Source: Oscillospiraceae bacterium (GTDB lineage: Bacteria; Bacillota; Clostridia; Oscillospirales; Oscillospiraceae). Taken from it: DNA of 5,042 nt. Below, in pieces: positions 1 through 4,967 of this stretch. The stretch spans positions 20,784 through 25,825 of the forward strand of contig JAJPXI010000174.1 in assembly GCA_021205585.1 (NCBI GenBank), given 5' to 3'. The notes under the pieces are model-generated. The model saw only the letters and a list, made by a program, of their open reading frames with translations, ran no database searches and was not told the origin of the DNA. Made by a program: the position numbers and the translations under genes. Position 1 is the first letter of the stretch, and the number at the start of each line of letters is the position of its first letter.

Positions 1-1087
1 TGACCTGGGAGGCGGTCAGCCCGGCGTGGGCCAGGGCGGCCTCCTGGGCGGCGGTGGCGTCGATGGTTGTCTGGTTGGCGGAGGCGGCGGACGAGCCCCT
101 GCTCTCCCGGCCATAGCTGACGATGGCGCCGGTCTGGGCGTTGATTTCATACTCGTATTCCACATAGGAACCGCTGGTATCCCCCACACTGAACTCCACG
201 TCGTAGACGATAACCCCATCCTCGCTGTCAAACTTCACCGTGTACCAGTTCAGCTCGCTCTGGGCCACCCCCGCGTCGCCGCAGGCGATCTCCAGAGCGG
301 CGTCCTCCCCGATGTAGGCCAGGGTGCTGGCCTGGCCCGTCTGGGAGAGGGAGTCCACCGAAATGCCCCTGGACTGGCAGAGCAGAGTCAAATCGTTGAT
401 GGTCAGGGCGGCCAGGTTTTCCGCCGTCAGGGTCTCGTCCTGCTGGATCAGGGCCAGAATCAGGGCGGCCTTTCCGGCAGAGATGCCGTAGGTCTCGGCC
501 AGCTGGGTCACTGTTTCGTCCTCTGTGACCGTCTGGGTCAAAACCGCGCTCTCCACTTCTGAGCTGGAGAAGGCGCTGGAGATGGCCTCGGAAACCAGGG
601 CCTCCAGCTGGGCGGCGGTGGCCGCGTCGTCATTTTCCACGCTGACCAGGATGGCGTTCTGCAAATCGCTGAGATAGCCCTTTTGCAGCATGGAGCCGAC
701 GATGGCGCTGACGGCAGTGGTCAGGTCTACGCCCTCCAGCTCCAGGTCGGACAGCACCTGCTGGCCGTCCTCGTTCAGCCCCTCGGCGCTGAGAACCTTT
801 TCCCTGGCGCTGACGGTCAGGGAGATGCTGGGATTCACGTCCAGCAGTACGACAGAGTTGCTGCCGCCGCCGCTCTGCCACTGAACCAGCCCGAAGATAC
901 CGACACACACCACCAGCAGGGCGGCTACGATGGTCAGGGGGATATAATATTTGCGTTTTTTTGTCGTTGTCATGGAAATCATGTCTCCTTTCTGTTGCTC
1001 ACAAGAGGAGAGAACGCGCTCCAGCACGTCCGGCGTGGCGCGGGTCACGGCCTGGGCCAGACGGTCTTCCAAATCCTTGCCGCGCAT
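1..1087 (-). CDS. Membrane-anchored anti-sigma factor, RsgI-like with PepSY domains (3' end outside window)
   Basis: This is the partner anti-sigma factor of the ECF sigma gene just upstream. By family knowledge it would hold the sigma factor at the membrane and release it on an envelope signal. 362 codons are visible and the frame is open at the window edge, so the C-terminus is missing. Seen: a cytosolic N-terminus (residues 1-47) containing ATPDVLERVL, one membrane helix at about 48-68 (YYIPLTIVAALLVVCVGIFG), then an RsgI-type extracellular region starting at VVLLDVNPSISLTV (79-92) with GLNEDGQQVL. An Ala/Leu-rich region with YGISAGKAALI (200-210) follows. A PepSY-like unit spans about 256-326 and ends in YEYEINAQTGAIVSYGRE. 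A second PepSY-like unit begins at about 342 and is cut off. The start ATG lies 1 nt after the sigma stop, with GGAGG (1097-1101) nine bases upstream inside the sigma gene, which suggests translational coupling. Downstream Mets at 36 and 39 have no comparable site. Family assignment is firm; the signal sensed is unknown. Confidence 0.88.
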   Translation of the reverse strand, partial: MRGKDLEDRLAQAVTRATPDVLERVLSSCEQQKGDMISMTTTKKRKYYIPLTIVAALLVVCVGIFGLVQWQSGGGSNSVVLLDVNPSISLTVSAREKVLSAEGLNEDGQQVLSDLELEGVDLTTAVSAIVGSMLQKGYLSDLQNAILVSVENDDAATAAQLEALVSEAISSAFSSSEVESAVLTQTVTEDETVTQLAETYGISAGKAALILALIQQDETLTAENLAALTINDLTLLCQSRGISVDSLSQTGQASTLAYIGEDAALEIACGDAGVAQSELNWYTVKFDSEDGVIVYDVEFSVGDTSGSYVEYEYEINAQTGAIVSYGRESRGSSAASANQTTIDATAAQEAALAHAGLTASQV

Positions 1088-1088
1088 A

Positions 1089-1652
1089 TCAGTCATCCTC
1101 CTTCATGGCCAGCCGGAGTTTTTTCAAAGCCCGGCTGTACTTGGACAGAACGGTGGGCAGGGGCAGTTCCAGCAGGGCGGCGATTTCCCGGTGCTTCAGT
1201 CCGGTTACCGCGTGGAGAAGCACCACCTGCCGCTCCTGGTCGGACAGGCCGGTCATGGCCGTCTCCAGCAGCAGCCGGTCCTCGTGGGTGCAGCTCTCCT
1301 GCCAGGCGGCGGGGGTGCGCCACTCCTCCTCGGAGACGGTTTTCCCCCGCTCCCGCAGGCGCATCAGGCACAGGTTGCGGGTGATGGTCAGCAGCCACGC
1401 CATGGGCTTTCCCTGGCTGCGGTAGCGCTCCGCGCCCTTGAGCGCCTGGAGGTAGGTGTCCTGTAAAACGTCCTCCGCGTCCTGCTCGTTCCGGCAGATT
1501 GAGAGGGCAAATCCATATATCGCGGGGCTGGTTTGGCGGTACAGGGCCTCAAGAGCCGATCGATCTCCCTGTGCCATCGCTTCCAGCCAGCCATCCAGCT
1601 GCCGGCCGCCGCACTCGTCAGGGGCGGCCGCTTCAGAAAAGGACTCGCGCAT
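1089..1652 (-). CDS. ECF-type sigma-70 family RNA polymerase sigma factor
   Basis: A 187-residue alternative sigma factor, normal length for the ECF group. It would direct RNA polymerase to a stress or envelope regulon, probably including its own operon. Seen: region 2 at about 31-102, with the core-binding stretch QDAEDVLQDTYLQAL (57-71) and the -10-reading end GKPMAWLLTITRNL (81-94). A linker with EEEWRTPAAWQES follows. Region 4 at about 135-182 has LSDQERQVVLLHAV, then the helix-turn-helix HREIAALLELPLPTVLSKYSRALKKL that reads the -35 element. The frame is open further upstream to 1886, but that extension runs through a terminator and into the preceding gene. The ATG at 1652 has GGAGG (1662-1666) nine bases upstream and begins just before recognisable sigma sequence, so I use it. 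It is followed after 1 nt by its anti-sigma partner. The subgroup and target promoters cannot be told from sequence alone. Confidence 0.93.
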   Translation of the reverse strand: MRESFSEAAAPDECGGRQLDGWLEAMAQGDRSALEALYRQTSPAIYGFALSICRNEQDAEDVLQDTYLQALKGAERYRSQGKPMAWLLTITRNLCLMRLRERGKTVSEEEWRTPAAWQESCTHEDRLLLETAMTGLSDQERQVVLLHAVTGLKHREIAALLELPLPTVLSKYSRALKKLRLAMKEDD

Positions 1653-1661
1653 ATGGCTTTT

Positions 1662-1666
1662 CCTCC
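1662..1666 (-). promoter_or_regulatory. Ribosome binding site of the sigma gene
   Basis: GGAGG nine bases upstream of the ATG at 1652. It decides the start against the 78-codon longer open frame, which would begin inside the exporter-kinase gene. Confidence 0.8.
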
Positions 1667-1715
1667 TACTCTGCCTGATTAATGCCCGGAGACTCGGTTT
1701 TATTGCATCCAATCG

Positions 1716-1731
1716 GCAAAATTTTTTTTGC
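1716..1731. promoter_or_regulatory. A/T-tract inverted repeat in the sigma operon promoter region
   Basis: GCAAAA and TTTTGC flank four further T bases on the plus strand, giving a perfect 6-bp inverted repeat inside a run of 4 A and 8 T. It lies about 65 bases upstream of the sigma start, in the only gap (1653-1758) that can hold the operon promoter. It could be an operator or simply a bent A-tract that helps promoter activity. I could not place convincing -35/-10 boxes, ECF-type or vegetative, in this gap. Confidence 0.3.
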
Positions 1732-1758
1732 AGGGCTTTATGGTAGCACAAAAGCGGG

Positions 1759-1813
1759 AAAAAAACAAGGACGGCGCTGGAATCCCGGCGTTTTGCCGGA
1801 ATCCAGGCGCCGT
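1759..1813 (-). terminator. Intrinsic terminator after the exporter-kinase gene
   Basis: On the minus strand a long GC-rich hairpin (1813-1771) has arms beginning ACGGCGC and ending GCGCCGT, with one bulged C and a few mismatches further in, and an AAAA loop at about 1791-1794. It is followed by TTG and then seven T (1765-1759). It starts six bases after the stop codon of the exporter-kinase gene and would separate that gene from the sigma operon. Confidence 0.9.
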
Positions 1814-1818
1814 TTCGC

Positions 1819-3921
1819 TCATGCGGGCGTTTCCGTCCGAACATCCCCCGCGTTGGCGGTATGCAGGTTCTGCACCGCCGCCACAATCAGCGCGGCGGCC
1901 CCCTCCAGGCCCAGCCTGTCGGTGTCCACGCACAAATCATAGGTACCGGCGTCCCCCCAGGACTGGCCGCCGTACTGGTTGTAGTAGCTTGCCCGCTCCC
2001 GATCCACCTTTTTCACCAGCTGCTCGCTGTCCGAAAGGCTTAAATTCTCCCGCCTGGAAACCCGCTCGGCCCTGGCCTCCACGGGGGCGGTGACGAACAC
2101 CCGGAACAGCTCCCCGTGGCCCTTCAAAATCTGGTCGGCCCGGCGGCCCACGATGACGCAGGAGCCCTCCTGGGCCACCCGCTGGATAATTTCCCGCTGG
2201 GCCTGGGCGGCGGAGCGCTCCAGGGCCGCGCCGGGGTTGAAGTCGAAGCCTGGATAGCGGTACAGCGCCCCCAGCTTGGCGGATTTTTCGTCCACGCTCT
2301 CCAGGTACTTCCGGCTCAGACCGCTGCTGACCGCCGCCTGCTCCAGCAGTTCGGAGTCGTAATAGGGCACGCCCAGCCGCTGGGCCACCAGCTTGCCCAC
2401 CGAGCGGCCCCCCGCGCCGTAGGAGCGGCCGATGGTGACCACTCCCCTGGCCGCCGCCGGGGCGGTCTGGGAGGGCTGCGCAGCCGGGGCGATTTCCGTC
2501 TCCTGAATGGGTTTGCGCAAGGATTTCACCGTGTTGGCAATGACGAACAGCGCCACCACAAAGGCCACCACATCGGATACCGGCATGAAATAGGGAATCC
2601 CGTCCAGTCCGAAGAAGATGGGCATAATCAGAGGCATGGCGATACCGAACACAATCTCCCGCATCATGGACAGGGCGGTGGCCGTCCTGGCCCGGCCGAT
2701 GGCCTGCTGGAAGATGGCGATGCCCTTGTTAAAGCAGGAGAGGATCAGGCTGCACATGAACACCCGCATAAACGTTACGGAGTAGCTCAGGTACGCCTGG
2801 CGCACGTTTTCATCCATGCTGCTGTTGCCGCCAAACAGGGCGGTCAGCTGGTGGGGCAGCGCCAGGAAAACCACCGTAAACACAGCGCCCACGATGACCT
2901 CGGCCAGCAGCAGCATCTTCAGCAGCTGGATGACCCGGTCGTTGCGCCTGGCCCCGATGTTGTAACCCGCGATGGGGATGATGCCGGTGGCCAGGCCGAT
3001 GGCGATGGACATGACGATTTGGTAGAATTTGATGACGATGCCGAACACGGCGGTGGGGATGGACATATACCCCTCCTGGCTGTACACCGGGTCCAGCGCC
3101 CCATATCTGGTCAGCACGGACTGAACCACCGCCATGGACAGGGCGATGGACACCTGTGTCAGCAGGCTGGCCGCCCCCATGCGGGCCATTTTGCTCAGCA
3201 GGGGGAAGCGGAAGCGGAAGCTGTCCCGGTTCAGCTTAACGGCTTTCATGCGGAACAGGTAGCCCAGGAACATCAGGGCCGAGACAATCTGACCTAAAAT
3301 AGTGGCCAGGGCCGCGCCGGTCATGCCCCAGTGGAAGCCGAAGATGAACACCGGATCCAAAATCACGTTGATAATCGCGCCGGTCAGCAGGGTGGCCATG
3401 GCGAAGCGGGGGCTGCCGTCGGAGCGGACGATGGGGTTCATGGCCTGGCTGAACATATAAAAGGGAATGCCGATGGCAATCAGAGTGAAATATTCCTTGG
3501 CCATGCTGAAAGCGCTGGCGTTGGCCCTGGTGGCACCAAACAGGCACAGGATCTGCTCCTGGAACACCAGGTAGATGCCCATGAAGATCAGCCCCAGGCA
3601 GACCAGGGTGATCACGGCGGTGCCCACCGCCCGGCGGGCCTTGTCGTTTTCCTTGGCCCCCAGGCTGATGCTGACGAAGGTGCAGCAGCCGTCGCCCACC
3701 ATCATGCCCACGCCCAGGGCGATGACCGTCAGGGGGAACACCCAGGTGCTGGCCGCCACGCCGTCGGTGCCCAGGTAGCTGGCGTTGGCGATGAAAAGCT
3801 GGTCCACGATGTTGTACAGCGTGGCCACCAGCAGGGCGATGACGCAGGGGACGCAGTATTTCGTCATCAGCTTCCCCAGGCGCTCCTTTTCAAGAAAATC
3901 GTTGGTTTTGTTCTCTTCCAA
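1819..3921 (-). CDS. MATE-family multidrug exporter fused to a C-terminal cytidylate kinase-like domain
   Basis: One uninterrupted 700-residue frame with two parts. Residues 1-466 are a MATE exporter of the MepA/NorM-like group (a cation-driven drug or metabolite exporter in the inner membrane). About 12 hydrophobic helices are visible, with family motifs KYCVPCVIALLVATLYNIVDQ (from 21), VFPLTVIALGVGMMVGDG (from 61), NPIVRSDGSPRFAM (162-175) and GIIPIAGYNIGARRND (313-328). A Pro/Ala-rich linker occupies 467-492. Residues 493-700 match the cytidylate kinase-like family (Cytidylate_kin2): VTIGRSYGAGGRSVGK (495-510) as the phosphate-binding loop, CVIVGRRADQIL (588-599), and DRERASYYNQYGG...WGD...YDLCVDT near 640-666. 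A plain MATE protein is about 450 residues. With 12 helices the kinase would face the cytosol. The start is TTG at 3921 with GGAGG (3930-3934) eight bases upstream. The frame opens 28 codons earlier without a better site, and the internal ATG at codon 19 lacks one. Domain calls are firm; kinase activity and transported substrate are unknown. Confidence 0.93.
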   Translation of the reverse strand: MEENKTNDFLEKERLGKLMTKYCVPCVIALLVATLYNIVDQLFIANASYLGTDGVAASTWVFPLTVIALGVGMMVGDGCCTFVSISLGAKENDKARRAVGTAVITLVCLGLIFMGIYLVFQEQILCLFGATRANASAFSMAKEYFTLIAIGIPFYMFSQAMNPIVRSDGSPRFAMATLLTGAIINVILDPVFIFGFHWGMTGAALATILGQIVSALMFLGYLFRMKAVKLNRDSFRFRFPLLSKMARMGAASLLTQVSIALSMAVVQSVLTRYGALDPVYSQEGYMSIPTAVFGIVIKFYQIVMSIAIGLATGIIPIAGYNIGARRNDRVIQLLKMLLLAEVIVGAVFTVVFLALPHQLTALFGGNSSMDENVRQAYLSYSVTFMRVFMCSLILSCFNKGIAIFQQAIGRARTATALSMMREIVFGIAMPLIMPIFFGLDGIPYFMPVSDVVAFVVALFVIANTVKSLRKPIQETEIAPAAQPSQTAPAAARGVVTIGRSYGAGGRSVGKLVAQRLGVPYYDSELLEQAAVSSGLSRKYLESVDEKSAKLGALYRYPGFDFNPGAALERSAAQAQREIIQRVAQEGSCVIVGRRADQILKGHGELFRVFVTAPVEARAERVSRRENLSLSDSEQLVKKVDRERASYYNQYGGQSWGDAGTYDLCVDTDRLGLEGAAALIVAAVQNLHTANAGDVRTETPA
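1822..2445 (-). other. Cytidylate kinase-like domain within the fusion protein
   Basis: This stretch encodes residues 493-700 of the fusion, 208 residues, close to the size of a free-standing kinase of this family. That argues for a complete domain, not a remnant. The glycine-rich loop GRSYGAGGRSVGK keeps the family pattern of GREFGSGGREIGK. In VGRRADQIL the family more often has GRCADYIL, so one Cys is replaced by Arg and one Tyr by Gln. Members are named after cytidylate kinase, but many have no tested substrate, so CMP phosphorylation here is inference. Confidence 0.85.
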
Positions 3922-3929
3922 AATAGATT

Positions 3930-3934
3930 CCTCC
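3930..3934 (-). promoter_or_regulatory. Ribosome binding site selecting a TTG start
   Basis: GGAGG with an 8-base spacer to TTG at 3921. No ATG or GTG in frame has a comparable site, so this fixes the exporter-kinase start at a rare TTG codon. Confidence 0.75.
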
Positions 3935-3963
3935 AGTCTTTGCTTCCGCCCACCCCGGCGGCC

Positions 3964-3991
3964 GTGATACCATATCGCTGTACAGAAACAA
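3964..3991 (-). promoter_or_regulatory. Possible proximal promoter of the exporter-kinase gene
   Basis: TTGTTT (3991-3986), a 16-base spacer and TATCAC (3969-3964), with a TG one base before the -10 (extended -10 style). The transcript would start near 3957 with a short leader. The match is only moderate. The spacer contains the palindrome CTGTACAG (3978-3985), where a repressor could act. This would be the working promoter if the upstream hairpins end transcription. Confidence 0.3.
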
Positions 3992-4018
3992 AAATCCGCC
4001 CACACCCCTGTATGCGCG

Positions 4019-4080
4019 AAAAAAACAATACAGCGGATACAAAGGGAATGAAAGCCTCATTTTGTATCGGTTCTGTATCG
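4019..4080 (-). terminator. Terminator-like hairpin in the exporter-kinase leader (possible attenuator)
   Basis: On the minus strand CGATACAG (4080-4073) can pair with CTGTATTG (4033-4026) over 8 pairs, one a G-U. Inside it GATACAAA (4068-4061) pairs perfectly with TTTGTATC (4043-4036), and ATGA/TCAT closes the top with a bulge. Seven T follow directly (4025-4019). This has the form of an intrinsic terminator, although the stem is A/T-rich and weaker than the one after the gene. It lies about 100 bases upstream of the start codon and downstream of the promoter at 4167-4195. It may be an attenuator, a plain terminator of upstream transcription, or a protein-binding operator. Confidence 0.5.
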
Positions 4081-4092
4081 CTATATCGTATC
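4064..4092. promoter_or_regulatory. Phased GTATC repeats (operator-like)
   Basis: On the plus strand GTATC occurs at 4064-4068, 4075-4079 and 4088-4092, with ATATCG at 4083-4088 between the last two. Start-to-start spacings of 11 and 13 bases place the copies on roughly one face of the helix, as regulator-binding clusters often are. The 20-base block 4073-4092 also recurs in inverted form at 3966-3985 with 16 of 20 matches. No regulator gene lies in the window to match to it. Confidence 0.35.
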
Positions 4093-4109
4093 AAATGAAT
4101 GAAATTTTG

Positions 4110-4150
4110 AAAAACCGGCCCGGCGCCGCTGACAGGCGCTCCCACGCGGG
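4110..4150 (-). terminator. GC-rich hairpin followed by five T in the leader
   Basis: On the minus strand CCCG (4150-4147) pairs with CGGG (4122-4119), and GCGCC (4139-4135) pairs with GGCGC (4127-4123). A 7-base bulge separates the two stems on one side. GG and TTTTT (4114-4110) follow. It is a plausible but imperfect intrinsic terminator just downstream of the 4167-4195 promoter. Together with the hairpin at 4019-4080 it makes a tandem of terminator-like structures ahead of the exporter-kinase. Confidence 0.35.
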
Positions 4151-4166
4151 TCTGCCGATTTGTTTA

Positions 4167-4195
4167 ATTATAATTCTTTTTCCCCGAAAAAGCAA
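4167..4195 (-). promoter_or_regulatory. Sigma-A type promoter upstream of the exporter-kinase leader
   Basis: TTGCTT (4195-4190), a 17-base spacer and a perfect TATAAT (4172-4167) in an A/T-rich setting. Transcription would start near 4160, giving a leader of about 240 bases before the TTG start. The -35 overlaps a weak A/T-stem hairpin (4187-4205) that could end transcription on either strand. Confidence 0.7.
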
Positions 4196-4211
4196 GCGCC
4201 TTTTTTGTCGT

Positions 4212-4427
4212 CACGGAAATCAATTTTGGTAGCAGATAGGTCAAAAGAACCCCTCAGTCTGGCCTGACGGCCAGCCAGCTCCACTTTCAGGGGAGCCTTG
4301 GCGCAGGTGAAGTAGAAAATATTGGATCGAGCACCCACCTTTTGCCTCCCCTGAAAGGGGAGGGGAACCAGCGATAGCCGGTGGAGGGGTTCACCGCACA
4401 ACATTGATTTCAAAATTGATTTCCGTG
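4212..4427. repeat. 17-bp perfect inverted repeat bounding a 216-bp block
   Basis: CACGGAAATCAATTTTG at 4212-4228 is exactly inverted at 4411-4427. The block between them has no credible gene and contains a second, shorter repeat element (4248-4391). Flanking 9-mers TTTTGTCGT (4203-4211) and TTTTGTTGC (4428-4436) match at 7 of 9, a possible decayed target duplication. The structure fits a small non-autonomous element (MITE) with a nested insertion. A regulatory origin for the arms is also possible because a third copy lies upstream of the thioesterase promoter. Confidence 0.5.
4248..4391. repeat. MITE-like palindromic repeat element with AACCCCTC ends
   Basis: The 144-bp stretch begins AACCCCTC and ends with its inverse GAGGGGTT. 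Inside are three tight hairpins: CTGGCC-TGAC-GGCCAG, GCTCCACT-TTC-AGGGGAGC (one mismatch) and a perfect CCTCCCCT-GAA-AGGGGAGG (about 4336-4354). The two halves partly mirror each other through CAGGGGAGCC...CAGGTG and its inverse CACCTTTTGCCTCCCCTG. It resembles short dispersed non-coding repeats I recall from Oscillospiraceae and Faecalibacterium-like genomes. It encodes no transposase and would be mobilised, if at all, in trans. Confidence 0.55.
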
Positions 4428-4466
4428 TTTTGTTGCTTTTTGCCGTCCATACGGCGACGCTGCCGC

Positions 4467-4494
4467 GCCGGGGCGGGCGTTACCCCGGCTTTTT
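4467..4494 (+). terminator. Plus-strand terminator-like hairpin overlapping the thioesterase 3' end
   Basis: GCCGGGG (4467-4473) and CCCCGGC (4483-4489) form a perfect 7-bp stem with a 9-base loop, followed on the plus strand by TTTTT (4490-4494). No plus-strand gene precedes it. It may block antisense transcription entering the thioesterase, or serve as a plain 3' hairpin for that mRNA, which has no U-run after it on the minus strand. Confidence 0.4.
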
Positions 4495-4872
4495 CTGTTC
4501 GGCCCTGGAGAGGAACCGGTCCACGGTGATGCAGACCCGTTTGTGGGTTCCCTGGCCAATCAGCCCCGCCTCGTCGTAGGCGGCGACGGAAAAGGTGATC
4601 TGCTTCCCCTCTACCGCCGTCACCTCGCTCTCGGCCCATACCTTCAATCCAACCGGCGTGGCCGACTGGTGGGACACGTCCAGATGGACGCCCACAGAGC
4701 CCTGCCCCTCCTCCAGGTAAGGGGCCAGGGAGGACGCCGCCGCCCGCTCCATCAGGGCGACCATGGCGGGGGTGGCGAATACGGGCACCAGCCCGGAGCC
4801 CACGGCGGAGGCGGTATTTTCCGGCGTTACCACCGTTTCCGCCCGGCCCTTCAATCCGATTTCAATGTTCAT
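4480..4872 (-). CDS. FlK-like hot-dog fold thioesterase
   Basis: A 130-residue single-domain acyl-CoA thioesterase, related in sequence to fluoroacetyl-CoA thioesterase FlK, expected to be cytosolic and to hydrolyse a short acyl-CoA. Seen: FATPAMVALME carries Thr34 and Glu42, and SVGVHLDVSHQSATPVG carries His68. Spacings of 8 and 26 residues match the FlK triad Thr42/Glu50/His76. GTHKR gives Arg112, matching FlK Arg120, and the C-terminal VDRF...EQKKPG also follows the family. The FlK lid phenylalanines 33 and 36 align with Gly25 and Leu28, so fluoroacetyl-CoA specificity is unlikely. I start at the second ATG (4872), seven bases from GGAGG (4880-4884). The ATG at 4878 is only one base from that site and would add just Met-Gly. 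It has its own strong promoter and no visible operon partner. The physiological substrate is unknown; detoxifying dead-end acyl-CoAs is a reasonable inference. Confidence 0.9.
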   Translation of the reverse strand: MNIEIGLKGRAETVVTPENTASAVGSGLVPVFATPAMVALMERAAASSLAPYLEEGQGSVGVHLDVSHQSATPVGLKVWAESEVTAVEGKQITFSVAAYDEAGLIGQGTHKRVCITVDRFLSRAEQKKPG

Positions 4873-4879
4873 GCCCATT

Positions 4880-4884
4880 CCTCC
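4880..4884 (-). promoter_or_regulatory. Ribosome binding site deciding the thioesterase start
   Basis: AAGGAGG sits 7 bases from the ATG at 4872 but only 1 base from the ATG at 4878. Normal spacing favours 4872. Confidence 0.7.
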
Positions 4885-4921
4885 TTGCGCGATTTTTTAT
4901 TTCCGGCAGCGATGCGGTGAC

Positions 4922-4950
4922 ATTATTACAGAAACGGGGCTGGATGTCAA
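4922..4950 (-). promoter_or_regulatory. Strong sigma-A promoter of the thioesterase gene
   Basis: Perfect TTGACA (4950-4945), a 17-base spacer and AATAAT (4927-4922) preceded by TG one base upstream, an extended -10. The start would be near 4915, giving a leader of about 40 bases. It is among the best promoters in the window, suggesting steady housekeeping-level expression unless the upstream repeat word acts as a control site. Confidence 0.82.
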
Positions 4951-4967
4951 GCCCCATATGCCGCCCC

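Noticed and set aside
26..562. Plus-strand open frame over the anti-sigma gene
   Set aside because: Antisense shadow of a high-GC gene whose minus-strand product has a clear membrane helix, RsgI core and PepSY unit.
1653..1758. ECF-type autoregulatory promoter before the sigma gene
   Set aside because: Expected by family habit, but I could not find an AAC-type -35 with a CGTC-type -10 at proper spacing, nor a good sigma-A promoter.
1653..1886. N-terminal extension of the sigma factor by 78 codons
   Set aside because: It would run through the terminator and into the end of the preceding gene, its residues look non-protein-like, and the ATG at 1652 has a proper ribosome binding site.
2116..3297. 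393-codon plus-strand open frame
   Set aside because: It lies entirely opposite the exporter-kinase gene, is rich in His, Gln and Gly typical of a GC-rich antisense shadow, has no domain I recognise, and the minus-strand protein is clearly real.
3867..4145. Small leader open frames on the minus strand upstream of the exporter
   Set aside because: No convincing ribosome binding site and no recognisable peptide; they run through the hairpins in frames different from the gene. A leader peptide cannot be excluded but is not supported.
3922..4166. Known riboswitch (guanidine, ykkC-type or similar) in the exporter leader
   Set aside because: Such RNAs often precede exporters, but I do not see their conserved core sequences here.
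4187..4205. A/T-stem hairpin AAAAAGC-AAGC-GCCTTTTT
   Set aside because: The stem is short with a bulge and overlaps the -35 box; too weak to call as a terminator on its own.
4168..4413. 81-codon minus-strand open frame in the intergenic region
   Set aside because: It is made almost wholly of the palindromic repeat element, has no good ribosome binding site, and overlaps the promoter at 4167-4195.
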